From positions 124,001 to 188,000 of the forward strand of contig JAKTNV010000117.1 in the NCBI GenBank assembly GCA_022747635.1: DNA of 64,000 bases. Reading direction: 5' to 3'. The position numbers were made by a program, and so were the translations under genes. The DNA comes from Hetaerina americana (lineage: Eukaryota > Arthropoda > Insecta > Odonata > Calopterygidae). The notes under the pieces are model-generated. The model had not been told where the DNA came from. It saw only the letters and a list, made by a program, of their open reading frames with translations, and did not search any database. Positions 1 to 10,316 of this stretch are shown here, one piece after another; position 1 is the first letter of the stretch; each line of letters begins with the position of its first letter.

Positions 1-1259
1 TACTGCCAACATTCAACAGCAAGAAATTATTTGTAATTCAATGATTGAAATTCATTATCTCCGGATCTACGCTATTCAAGAGCAGTATGAGCCACTGGAA
101 ATCCAAAGGTGTTCATGGATATTAAAATACTGAAACGTGGCATGAATGAATATAATTTCATAATTTCTACAAAGTTGACGGTAATTTTCCCACATGAGCT
201 CAACCTCAAAATGACACGACCAATGATCAAAACGGCTGAGAACTAGGTAGATATTAGGCAACTCAGGTGTTAAAAAAAATCATTTTTCTTGGAAACTTCC
301 AGAAGAATTTGTACATTGTAACAGAAGTTAAACACAAATATCCTCTTTCTTCTAAATTCAACCACTTAACTACAGTGACATTGAAAATAAGGCATAAGGG
401 ATGGGACGAGAGATAATGAAACCTCATGTTACGCCTACATTCCAATATCTACTAACATTTTAAAATACTCTTCTTCCAATCTAAAGCCAGAGCGTCCACA
501 AGCAAAGAAGAGATATTAAGTTCAGGTAGACGAACCAAACTTACTGTCCCGACATAAAAAACAAAAACAATGACAACCGTAAAGAAAACTACCGATTTCC
601 TCAATAGACACTAGACTTGACTATATCACCTAATAACTTGTGCTAAAGCTAGTTTTAAAATAACAGGAAGTACTACTCTAAATATCTTCACGATTAATGA
701 TGAGATGTTACCTCACCAAGCCATAAAAACACACCTAGACCTCAAAAGAGAATCGCCAAATTGAAAGGCCACCCATCACGTAAACAAGCACCGATATTGT
801 GTCCTATACTCATCGAACAATACCTTCGTCAACTTCAATATATCGTCTATTGCTCCTTCTGTTACTTGAATCGGACATCATTAGAATGTTTTCAAAATTC
901 AGTCGGTTGTCAAAGAATAGAATTAGGAAGATAATTTAAATTGTAAGGGAAGCCTTCTTTTTGAATAGCTTAATTCTTCAGACCCACCAGATCAAGTAAA
1001 CAAATCAAACACGACAACTTTTCGACCCTGAGAAGAAGCACCACGGATATATGAGCCCCAACTCACACATTTAAGTAACCACGAATATAAAGCGATTGTA
1101 TACTGATATAGACTAAAACATGCAGGCCCATTAATCAATGGTGGAGGTTCCATTGCCCAAAAAGAAACCGATTTCCCTTTTTGCTCCCCCATCAACACTC
1201 TATTTTACCTAGAATCAGTACGAAGAGAGAGATATAAACGGCGAATATAATATGAGGAG
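1..1259. other. AT-rich non-coding stretch
   Basis: Only short open frames rich in K, N, I, F and Y are present. I see no recognisable protein motif, terminal repeat, tRNA-like box or long microsatellite. Treated as intergenic or intronic sequence. Confidence 0.6.
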
Positions 1260-1930
1260 TTGATGAAAGGTAGAGGGTAGTAAGTGGTGCAGGAAGAGAG
1301 ACTGAGGAGAGTGAGGGCGGGGGCAGGAGGAAAAAAATTAGACGCGTGAGGGGTGGAAGGAGATTTCCACCCCTCCTCTCCCCACCACTCCTACGCATGC
1401 CAATGACCGCGCAGGTGGCGCCTCACCTGCTCGGGACGGTCCGAAAATGAAGCAACAAAAATAAGAGGGGCGACAGGAGGGAGGGAAATAGCAGACGGAC
1501 TACGCGCGCACGAGAGACACGAGGAGTGGGGAGGGAAGGAGCGGAGAGAAAGAGAAAGAGAGAAAGAGAAAAGAGGAGAACGACCTGGCATAAGGCGGGA
1601 AAGAACGCGACTGGGAAGTGGAGTGAGAGGGAGCTAAGGAGGAGGGGCGGAAAGGAATAAAAGCCGAGTAAGGGGAAGAGATGTGTCGGAGGAGAAAGAG
1701 AGAGAGAGCGCGGGGGGGGGGGAGGATTCCAAGGGCGCGTGCCAAGGGGGGAAGGAAGAGTCAAGTCTCCAGAGGCGCTCACTCGAGGCAATAGGGGAAG
1801 TGACAGATTGGGGCGGGGATAGGTGTGAGGCGGGAGGAAGAGAAGGAGGGAGGGAGGGAGGGAGGGGAAGGGCATTTAAGCCCCGCGTCCCAAGCGGGAG
1901 TGGAGACCGCGACGCCTTCTAGAAGATATG
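1260..1930. repeat. Polypurine (G/A-rich) low-complexity island
   Basis: The plus strand is strongly biased to G and A, with AGAGAAAG-type runs near 1545-1575 and a run of about 13 G near 1710. Stop codons are scarce in the pyrimidine-rich complement, which explains several long minus-strand frames rich in S, P, L and F. Those frames are compositional artefacts. Some CpG is present, so a regulatory role is possible but not shown. Confidence 0.7.
1848..1867 (+). repeat. (GGGA)n run with G-quadruplex pattern
   Basis: Five G-runs of three or more (1848-1850, 1852-1854, 1856-1858, 1860-1862, 1864-1867) are separated by single A residues. This is the canonical four-tract, one-base-loop quadruplex pattern. 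Folding is inferred from the pattern only. Confidence 0.75.
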
Positions 1931-3302
1931 GAATGGTGGAATAAAACAAGCGGGTGGTCTTACAAGGGTTCGACAAAGCGTGAGGAACAGGATGGAAAAA
2001 GATTATGCGGGGATGAGAGCCTCGTCCAGCGAGGCCGTCGGGGTCAGGGTAAGTCCCCCTTTAAGGGTTCCCCGGCCGTTGGCCCCCGTGGCAATTGACG
2101 ACTGCTGGCGAAGTGGACACCGCCGAAAGAGACAGGACCGGCCCTAATGCCATTTTGAGAAAACAGTAATTGGGCATGAATTAGAATCAATTAGTCATAA
2201 AAAATAAATTACATCGCTAGGTTGGTTATTCCCGTAGAAAGACTTGACAAAAGAATTTCGATAACGTTGACCTATTGTAAAATATTCACCAAAAAATCAC
2301 AAAGCTTTGCAGCAATTTTATTTGGAATCATCATCCTCTAAAGAATGGAATATTTCAATGGCATCATAACGTGAAATTTATTGAATCAAGGAGTATATCA
2401 TGTTCCTTTTCTTCCACAGAAAAGAAATTCACGATCACACTACCCAGACTTCACCCAACCGTAAGTTAAGATTTCATTACGATTTCCCTCAAGTATTAAC
2501 AGGCTAATGTTTATTGATGTCACCGTAGTTCTTCGAATTGACTACTCGCAGATAAGATGATCCGCCGATGAATCATGTACAGGGAATTGGATTCTCGAAA
2601 GATTGTTATAATTTGTTTGACCCGAGAACATCGCACGAGGAATGGATTAGGTTGAAACTCAGATTTATTCAAACTTCTTAAAGCATTTTAGTTACCTGAA
2701 GGTGAAAAAACCGCACCAAAGAGTGAACTTGAATCTTCCATGAAATTATTAACTTGCATGGATGCACCCACGATATAAACTCTCAATAGTACGGTCTATA
2801 TAACGTGTCCTATAATCACTTACTGCTCAACATAAAGGTACCCTGAAGCATGGACCACCTCATACCAGCAGGTGTCTCTTCAAAATATTTTTTTGATATT
2901 TGTATCATTTTCTTGACCTTAAAAAAATATGAATGGAAAATAACTAAGATTCCATCACGACTATCAAATACAGTCGACATGTTTTCAATGTTTGAGGTAC
3001 CCTCTACTCAAAGCAATGTTGATGCTCAGCAGATAATTCCAGGTTATGTACGTATATGACAGTAATTTCAAAATAGGATTGCAGTTTCATCATTAATAAG
3101 GAAATAAAAAAACAGTAAAATGATTCCATGGCAACTGGAATAAAAACCGTTTTCAATATAAGCTAGATACACATACACATAATACTAGAGAAAAGTAATG
3201 ATTTTCCTTACATTACCTTCAGATCTCTAGAAAGTTAGACAAGGTTTCTTACAATAAACTATAAGAACTAATATTGATAGAAATGAGCTCTTACGGCTAG
3301 TA
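1931..3302. other. Non-coding stretch with homeodomain-like AT motifs
   Basis: It begins with a GC-rich part (to about 2150) containing a short open frame and an AGG|GTAAGT sequence at 2046-2054, which could be a splice donor. An AT-rich part follows with clustered TAATTG, GAATTAG and CAATTAG words at about 2165-2215. The rest shows no recognisable element. Confidence 0.35.
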
Positions 3303-3381
3303 ATATATAATAAATGTGAAACTCCAATAGCCGTAAACAGTTACTGTTTACGGCTATTGGAGTTTCACATTTATTATATAT
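3303..3381. repeat. Perfect inverted repeat (39-bp arms, 1-nt spacer)
   Basis: Arm 3303-3341 is the exact reverse complement of 3343-3381, with only base 3342 between them. The centre reads CCGTAAACAG T T ACTGTTTACGG and the outer parts are AT-rich. A 13-bp direct repeat (ATAAGAACTAATA) lies at 3261-3273 and again at 3380-3392. TTACGGCTA also recurs just outside the left arm (3291-3299). There are no transposon-like ends. The layout fits a replication template switch better than a mobile element. A transcribed copy would form an uninterrupted 39-bp stem. Confidence 0.9.
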
Positions 3382-3392
3382 AAGAACTAATA

Positions 3393-5375
3393 ATAGGATT
3401 TTACAAAAACACAGATGAGATGAAAAACTCCCCTATCACAATGCAATCATTCAATCAGTCAATTTTAAGCAACTCAAAACTTCTAATGGAAAAGATAGGT
3501 TATTCACATTCTTTCAACAACACTCCAAATTTATCTGCAAATAAATAATAATATTCCCAATCCGTTTGCTGAGACGTTCTCCCAATGGCTCATTGTAATG
3601 TATATTTTAGGGTATTTCACATATTCACAACCGAGTGAGGCGAATGCTAATGTAAATATTAAAACAAGAATTGCACAAGATGGCGACCTCTACTTAGCTA
3701 CTACGCGTTACTTTCTCATAACGATCACCATGACACGAACCCACTAAATGTTCCTAATCTTGCTCATCAAAATTTCACCCTAAAAGGAAGCAAGCCAAGT
3801 GACATATCCATTTTTTTCTCTCTCTTCATTCTCCATTGTCTCCGTATACCGAGATAGACCATCGTCATGAACACATGAAACCATGAAAACTCTTCCGTTC
3901 GTACAGAATCTTTTAGCCCAATGAGTGAACAGGCTACTTTTTCTCGGACTAAAAGTAACTATTCTGTGAAAGCTAGAGTCGCTCATGTTCGATAAGGATA
4001 AAAAGGATGTCCAACCTATACTCAAAGGTCACGAAAGGTCAAATCGTACGCTTGGGCGGATACTTTTCCTTTTCAAGGCAATGTTGCTGCCTTAATAGCA
4101 CGAAGGCGAGTGAACATTGCTCGGGATAGTTCTGTTATGTCGGAATGAATGAATGCATTTTTGAAAAATGAGCAGTTATGTTCGAGCACTTAATATATCG
4201 ACAAAACCAAACTAGCAAGTGAAGATTTTAAAACGCTCAATAAATACCATTACAGTACAACAAGGGAAAATAAGATTCACCAATGGACTCGCTATCAAAA
4301 AATTAGCTATTGAAAGGTGTCCTGATTCGGAAATATTTCTGTACATAGAGCATTAACCACATTTCCTGCCCTTTTAAAAGTTGTCTCATCGCCCTTACTC
4401 CTAGCACACACTCATTTATATTCCATTCCGGGCATTTTATTTTTTCCATTATTCTTCACCTATATCTCAAAAGCCACGCGTCTACTCTTATCCTCTTGCC
4501 ACAGCAAATAAGTTTGGAATCATTAAAAACAATGCCCTACATTAACGTTTTCACTAATCTTTACTTAGAATCTTTATTTTCAGGTCCTTTTCATCAACTT
4601 CTCCACTCTGAACGGTAGAATGCAGTTAATTATAAATGCATTCATTACAACTACAGTTATGCTAGTTTACATTTAGCGGTTCTAACAGTATACAAGGACA
4701 ATAAATTTTAAATATTAGAGAGCTACATTAAGTTGTTTTAACCACCAATACCACTCTTGTTTTCTTCGATAAAAACGTATCTTGGACTTGAAGTGTATTT
4801 CTGAATTACGAGTACTTCCTAACCGTAGTACCATATAATGTGGATAGGGGGGAAAGGCACGGTGTGCAATCACCCAACGCCATATACCTAACAGCAGCAT
4901 TCAGAATCCTGTAGTAGAATGAAACATGCTTCCTGAGAGCGGGAAAAATGCGGCGCAAAAAGCTTAAGTGCTAGGATACCGAAGATTTTTTCAAACACCG
5001 AATTTAAATTTTGCAAAACCACCTCTTGAGTACAAAAATCAACGAGGCACCACGCCCCAGCGGTGCCACTAGCTGTAGGGAGAGCGTTGTTTTGGGTTAA
5101 TTGGTCAGACTCCGCGGCGTTATTCCACTTGAGGCAAAAGAATACGGCGGCGAAAACGCAGAATGGCAACTATTACCCGTGCATCAGCAGGTGACTCTGG
5201 GGCGCTAGACTAGAAAATCCGCAAAGTAGACACTAAATTAAAACTAATTATACATATATAAATCGACCGCACCGAAAGTGAGGTATGTGAGCTTTGAAGT
5301 TATGCCACGACTACAGCCAAAATAGTATGTGCCATGATTACATGGAACTTAAACTTTCCTAGCAATAACTCATCA
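3393..5375. other. Non-coding stretch, nothing recognised
   Basis: Short frames on both strands, for example 4888-5169 minus, resemble no family I know and have no coding-like context. No repeats of note were seen. Confidence 0.5.
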
Positions 5376-5581
5376 TACAGGGTTCGTCCGGAAAATAAGT
5401 GTACTGACTCCTGGGCTGGGCGCGCCGCTCCAGGCGCGCCCAGCACCGCTCTGACGGGCTGCGATTGGAGGGGGGTATGTTGGCAAGCGACGCTGAAAAA
5501 GGCAGTCGGCTCTGAGCTGTGGTGTATTGAGGAGCTCTGTTAACGCGAACCTCCACGCTTCGACCCACGTCACGGAACGCG

Positions 5582-5779
5582 ATGCCGAAGTTTTTGGAGC
5601 AGCGTTATTCCATCAAATTTGCGGTAAAGCTTGGGAAATCGTCTACCGAAACTGTCGGTATGATTAACCAGGCTTACGGGGAGTCAGCCATGTCCAGAAA
5701 CATGATCTTTCGGTGGCACAAGATGTTCGTGGAGGGCAGAGAAGAGGTCGACGACGAGTCTTCGAGAGGTTCCCGATGA
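5582..5779 (+). pseudogene. Mariner transposase, N-terminal fragment (deleted copy A)
   Basis: The ATG at 5582 opens a frame beginning MPKFLEQRYSIKFAVKLGKS that contains the first helix-turn-helix of mariner transposases (FRWHKMFVEGREEVDDES, about residues 39-58). The family protein is about 340-350 residues and cuts and pastes the element at TA sites through a D,D34D catalytic domain. Here the frame runs to residue 65 and ends at a TGA just past the deletion junction near 5769. The rest of the DNA-binding domain and all catalytic aspartates are absent. It cannot encode an active enzyme. A truncated DNA-binding peptide is conceivable but unsupported. Confidence 0.88.
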
Positions 5780-5864
5780 TGCCTTCGCGGGAGCGTTCCA
5801 GGAATGGGAACGCCGCTGGAACAAGTGTATCGACTCACAAGGGTCCTATTTTGAGGAATATTAG
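5769..5864 (+). pseudogene. Mariner transposase, C-terminal remnant (deleted copy A)
   Basis: This 31-codon tail in a different frame from the N-terminal fragment reads VPDDAFAGAFQEWERRWNKC and ends SYFEEY before a TAG. It matches the usual mariner C-terminus (F..W..RW.KC....G.YFE). The frame change places the internal deletion junction at about 5766-5772. AATAAA at about 5885 lies just downstream, before the right terminal repeat. Confidence 0.85.
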
Positions 5865-5937
5865 CTTAAGATATGTAAAAGTGTAATAAATTTTTTTTCC
5901 TGAGCTCAGTACATTTATTTTCCGGACGAACCCTGTA

Positions 5938-6513
5938 TTTTGATAATCGACGAAAGAATGATACAAAGTTATGATTCCGTAAATGTATCAACATTACAAT
6001 AGAAACGATTCCAATTTTTAATAACCAATAAACACCCTAAGTTGCTATAGTAACAAAAAATTTTGCTAATACTAAACTATTTGGGAAATCAAAATACATC
6101 ATTCCTACATTTAGAGGAGATAGGATCGATGATGAAGCTGGTGTGCTTCCTCTATAAAATTGATGGTTAAAATCCAAGTGGAATTTTAAAGCAATATTGC
6201 GGCCCTTACTTACTGAGCGGAGAAGAATTACATAATGCGGCCCGTAGTTCAGGACGACGAACTGTTGAAAGCCATTTCCTTTAAAGAAGCTGACATCTCC
6301 TATTTTTCTCCTCTTAAATTTCACTCAAATTTAATCACCGATCCATTTTGTTGGAAACGGCCAAAATAGACGCTAATCTTTACCTACTCCAAGTACACTC
6401 CGAAAACAAAGAAATCCATCAAAATATTTCAATGAATCCATACTCCCACAAGGGATATTGAAAAAAATATTATGAAATTCTGATCAGTGAGTTTCTCACG
6501 CCCCTGGGCATAG
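5938..6513. other. Spacer between two deleted mariner copies
   Basis: AT-rich sequence with one 95-codon minus-strand frame (6037-6324) that resembles nothing known to me. No terminal repeats or SINE boxes were seen. Confidence 0.5.
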
Positions 6514-6676
6514 TACGAGGGTCATTCGGAAAGTAGTACCCGTTCGTGCCGCATGAAGTGCTGACGACGCGAGTAGCCGCTGGACGAGGTCAGATAGCTT
6601 CAGTGGCTTGTCTGCCTTCTCTGAGCCAAGTTGCGTGACGCTAGCATTGCCTGTGTTGTTTCTGTGATTGTTTACA

Positions 6677-7075
6677 ATGTTTAAAAAAATTGAGAACGCC
6701 GCCAGTTGTGAAGTGAGGGCAGTGATTAAATTCCTCAATGCAAGAAACGTTCGCCCATGTGATATTCATCGCCAATTAAAGGAGGTGTATGGAGACAATG
6801 TAATGGACGAGTCGTCTGTTCGGCGGTGGTGTCGCAACTTCAACATGGGGAGGGGGAACACACACGACGATGAGCGTTCGGAGAGACCGTCTGTCATTAC
6901 AGACCAACTGGTGAGCTCAGTTGACGAATTCGTGAGGAACGATCGGCGCGTCACAATTGATGACATCTGTGAGCATTTTCCCAATGTTTCTCGAACAATT
7001 GTTCATGAAATTGTTAAACACCATCTGCATTATGCAAAAATTTGTGCAAGATGGGTCCCTCGCGTATCTCAATGA
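6677..7075 (+). pseudogene. Mariner transposase, N-terminal domain fragment (deleted copy B)
   Basis: The first ATG is at 6677, giving 132 residues. The three codons upstream begin with TTG and are not a start. The sequence MFKKIENAASCEVRAVIKFL, then VRRWCRNFNMGR, the DDERSERPS linker and a second helix-turn-helix (VTIDDICEHFPNVSRTIVHE) are the full bipartite DNA-binding domain of a mariner transposase. CARWVPR at about residues 123-129 is the linker motif that normally leads into the catalytic domain. The protein then runs out of frame at the deletion junction (about 7060) and stops after VSQ. No D,D34D residue is present, so it is not catalytic. The DNA-binding domain is uninterrupted, so it could in principle act as a terminal-repeat-binding repressor, but that is inference. 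Confidence 0.88.
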
Positions 7076-7169
7076 GCTGGCGGTGAAGGACTATGCAGCA
7101 GGAATACAGAAACTTGTCACACGTTATGACAAATGCCTTAATTTGCTTGGAGATTATGTTGAGAAGTAG
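7060..7169 (+). pseudogene. Mariner transposase, C-terminal remnant (deleted copy B)
   Basis: In a second frame the sequence YLNELAVKDYAAGIQKLVTR followed by YDKCLNLLGDYVEK ends at TAG 7167-7169. It fits the mariner C-terminal pattern (W or Y, K-C, N, G-DYVE). Its phase differs from the N-terminal part, so the deletion was not in frame. AATAAA at about 7189 may be the old polyadenylation signal. Confidence 0.82.
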
Positions 7170-7290
7170 TTTAAAGTATCCTCTTTCAAATAAAATTTTT
7201 TATGTTTGTTAATATTTACTTTTGTGTCTTTATTTCACGAACGGGTACTACTTTCCGGATGACCCTCGTACAAAGGGGAGCTCTATCCTC

Positions 7291-7360
7291 AACTATCAAA
7301 CCGATCTTCATATTTAACTATTGAACCGACCTTCGTGTTGTCGTGGTTTTTCCTTATAAA
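7291..7360 (+). repeat. Possible SINE 3' tail, partly duplicated
   Basis: AACTATCAAACCGATCTTCA and AACTATTGAACCGACCTTCG are adjacent degenerate copies with a 25-bp period. They resemble the tail of the 14.0 kb SINE (CAAACCGACCTTCGGGTTGA). No head or target duplication was found, so only a tail remnant is claimed. Confidence 0.3.
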
Positions 7361-7978
7361 TTAGGATTCATCTTACACATTAGACTTTATTTACATTTGC
7401 ACTCAAACATTAGTTTCCATTCAATTGCACAAAAGATTACGGAAGAACAGCCAAATATTAAGATATCCTCCTAAAATATTCAAAGGGGGAAACACGAATT
7501 TCAAGACAACTGAAATGAAACTAAATAACCCGTCATAACGCAACGAAATAAGGAGGCTCAAGAGTTGAATCCGCCGCTGACTTCCCCGACAAACAAGGTA
7601 ACGAAATACATGATAGCACAATGGCGTAAACTTTGAAAAACGACTCTCAAAAACAAATATTACTAAAAATAGAAATTAATAAAATAAATTAACTACATTT
7701 ACGATTTACCCTGCGAGACGCAGCTTTGATATGCAGGAGGGGGCATTGCGAAAAGGTTTTACAATAATGATACTTTATGTATTGATCTGGTTTCATAACT
7801 CCATTATATCTCAGACTAAGTACCACCTAGGCCACCCTACACATATTAATTTAAAGCAAAAAATAATTACTCGAACACAGCAATTAGCTCAAGATGGCAC
7901 ACGTTTATGTACAAACGCTTGTATGTGCGCAAATATAGGACCGTTCATTAAGTGCATATTTCTACATGAATAGCTGAG

Positions 7979-8040
7979 GACCTCACACACACCACCACAC
8001 GCCCTTACTGTTGCTTGCGGATTATTTCAGAATTATTTAT
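7979..8040 (+). repeat. Retroelement-like repeat, divergent copy (pair with 37599-37661)
   Basis: The segment around CACCACCACACGCCCTTACT and GTTGCTTGCGGATTATT aligns over about 60 bp, at roughly 70% by eye, with 37599-37661. The shared core CCRCCACACGC...CCTT...GGCTTGCGG...ATTAT resembles a conserved 3' region seen in insect retroelements, from memory. The full element cannot be delimited. Confidence 0.45.
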
Positions 8041-8112
8041 AATTAAAGGTTTTTCTTTTAAATAACGCGATAGAGGCAAACTGAGACATCCATGACACAG
8101 GTGGAGAGAACC

Positions 8113-8250
8113 CCATTTATTTATTTATCGACTTAATTGGGCGAGGTTGAGACCTATAGTCCCTTCTTCCACTTTACACGAGATTCGAAGCCGCTACCAC
8201 ATAAGTTAGTACGCCTGCGTTCTATTCCGCTGCCACAGAGGCCGGATTCA
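8113..8250 (-). mobile_element. tRNA-derived SINE (minus strand)
   Basis: Read on the minus strand from about 8250, GGCCTCTGTGGCAGCGGAAT resembles a tRNA A-box head (TGGC-AGCGG followed by TAGAACGC). GGTAGCGGCTTCGAATCTCG then supplies the B box (TTCGAATC). The body is short and ends in a (AAAT)n-like tail that appears on the plus strand as TTTATTTATTTA at 8116-8127. SINEs are transcribed by RNA polymerase III from these internal boxes and move with LINE enzymes. No clear target duplication was found, so the limits are approximate. Confidence 0.62.
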
Positions 8251-8299
8251 TTGTGCTATAGCAGGATGGGCTGATGCTTTCATCTTAGGAATATCGGAA

Positions 8300-10314
8300 T
8301 ACAATAACCCTTTCCGATAAAAACTGTGGAAGCATTCCAAGTTAGGTTTTACCGCGACGAATTCCTTCGCGACAAAGCAATTTTATCAATGATAAAATTC
8401 TTGATTGTGACATTCAAACATTTTTTTTCGTCTCCATAGCATACATTTGTGTTAATTTTGATGAGAGCAATTTTGAATCAGGAAGGCTCGATGAATTTGG
8501 AAGGATTCATTAAGTCAAGACACGTAAATAAATACTCGACTGTAATTCGCAAAACCACATAGTATTACCGATTTAGGTATAACCACTCCTTTAAAAATTT
8601 CAGCCGCAAATATGAATGAGATATCGAATAATTGTCAGTCGTTAGCAGCTCGTGTTTCTCCAGTACATTTTCATAATATCATAGATTAATCACAGTAATA
8701 CGGCTGAAAATTAGTGCATAACATGCATGAAAACAGCATACCTCATGTGAAATTAAAAACATAGATAAGTTCTCCTTTAAGGAAAGGCACCAGAGCCAGC
8801 TGCATCCACTGAACTTCGGCAGATGCAAATTGTGGGGACTGGTGTAAAATCCACCAGGAAAAAAGAGGCAGGAAGCATTTACCCAGTGGACTGAAAAAAC
8901 ACCCAGCGTTCCCCAATCAATCCCAGCTGGATAGAGGCGGGAGAGGGATAATTAGCGTTCGCCTGACCGTTTTAAAGGGCTGCCTGCAACTGAATGGCCT
9001 TGGGTCAAGTCACATGTTTCACCACCCCGACCTTTTCCTTCCAACACCACAAACGCCACCCACCATAGCCTCCCACGCTTTAATTTTCCCACCAAGCCGC
9101 AATGAAAACTCCACGGGGCCCGTAATCGCTCAGCCATCTAATGCAAGAATGTCATAAAAAAGCATGTCCTCCTCGGAAAAGCGGTGCCCCCCCTCCCACC
9201 CCACTTGGTTGTCGCCAGTCAAGGGGGAAATTAAGATCGTAATAAAATTCATAATGAATTAGTTTTGATTAAAAGAGGGGACTGTGATAAAGGTGATCTT
9301 GAGCGCGAATGCTCAAGGAGGTTGTAAACTAATTAAAGAATTTCAAGGGGACACTGGGCAACGGAGATAGGGAAACAGCAGCGGTGACCGAGTCGAGTGT
9401 GAGGCACGCAGAGCAAACTCGCATTCAATCGCAAACGATCTAACTTGCTAATGAGGAGAACGCCGATTCGAAGCATGGCCTTCTCACAAACATCTCAGCT
9501 TAGAACGCGCAGTTTCGTGCGTGTGACAACTCGGTACAAAATGCTGCGGCATAGACACGAAATAAAAATGTTTCTTTCGTATTGCTTCCCAAAATGAACC
9601 CGGACATTATTATAACCTACGTCTGTACTCCTCTAGGGAACTCAAGAGCAATGCTCTGTTACTTCGATACGAAATTTGAAAACGTCAATAAATAATTACG
9701 GCATAAAACATCTGTTACGGCGAAACACTGGAACTAATACTGTTTCCCTTTGCCAATGATTTGGCGCCATTTTCCTACGCTCTTAAAACACTCAAGTAAT
9801 CACCATTTAAGTGAGCTCGTAGTCACAAGAGCGACATAAAGAAATAACTAGGTTAAGGAAGTTTAAAATTAGCCAATCACGTTTATTGAATAAAAAATAA
9901 AATGATTGAAATTAAAGATAATCTCTTAATCTCTTTATAAACCCTAACGGAATACCGCAATATGGTTAGACCAATCTATGCATATCCATTTTTTTAAGTC
10001 TTCCTCTGACACGATGCGACTACCTTATTTTACCAACGCGGTCAAAAAGACGAAAACCCTACCGGAAGTTCAATGCAAAAATCTAACAAGAGCAATATTC
10101 GCAAAAAAATACTTTATAAACAGAACTGTTTGCGTACGAAGAATTTTAATGGCAATAGATACGAGGCCTCTTTAATGTGCTAGAAGTTGAACCGTTCCGA
10201 AAAGTTCTCCCAAGTGTGCCTCTCGAGTCCAGTCGAACTCGAGGGAAAAGTTTCGCGGGGCCAAAACGAAAGAAAACAACAATGGAAATAGCTGAGAAGT
10301 AGGCGAACGTGAAA
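8300..10314. other. Non-coding stretch with a C/A-rich patch and AT-motif cluster
   Basis: 8770-9200 is richer in C and A, with CCACC words but no interpretable frame. 9220-9350 carries several TAATTA- and ATTAAA-like words (AATGAATTAG, AACTAATTAAAG), reminiscent of homeodomain-site clusters. A small hairpin (CTCGAGT...ACTCGAG) lies at about 10221-10242. Nothing else was recognised. Confidence 0.35.
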
Positions 10315-10316
10315 TA

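Larger units (their letters stand above)
5378..5935 (+). mobile_element. Internally deleted mariner element, type A (558 bp)
   Basis: Terminal inverted repeats of about 30 bp begin CAGGGTTCGTCCGGAAAATA at the left end. The right end is the reverse complement with one mismatch (AAG versus AAA). A TA dinucleotide flanks each side (5376-5377, 5936-5937), the expected mariner target duplication. Between the ends lie the first 60 or so codons and the last 31 codons of a mariner transposase, with the catalytic middle missing. A full-length mariner is about 1.3 kb, so about 0.75 kb is gone. The ends look intact, so a related transposase could in principle have mobilised it. Confidence 0.93.
6516..7268 (+). 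mobile_element. Internally deleted mariner element, type B (753 bp)
   Basis: Terminal inverted repeats of 33 bp start CGAGGGTCATTCGGAAAGTA on the left. The right end is the reverse complement with one mismatch (TTC versus TCC). TA flanks both ends (6514-6515, 7269-7270). The repeat sequence is unrelated to copies A and C, so this is a separate mariner lineage. Inside are the transposase N-terminus, complete through both helix-turn-helix units, and the last 30 or so codons. The catalytic region has been removed. Confidence 0.94.

Noticed and set aside
1423..1875. 150-codon minus-strand frame (and overlapping neighbours) in the 1.3-1.9 kb island
   Set aside because: P/S/L/F-rich translation of a polypurine tract, several overlapping phases, no domain. 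Explained by lack of A/T-ending stops.
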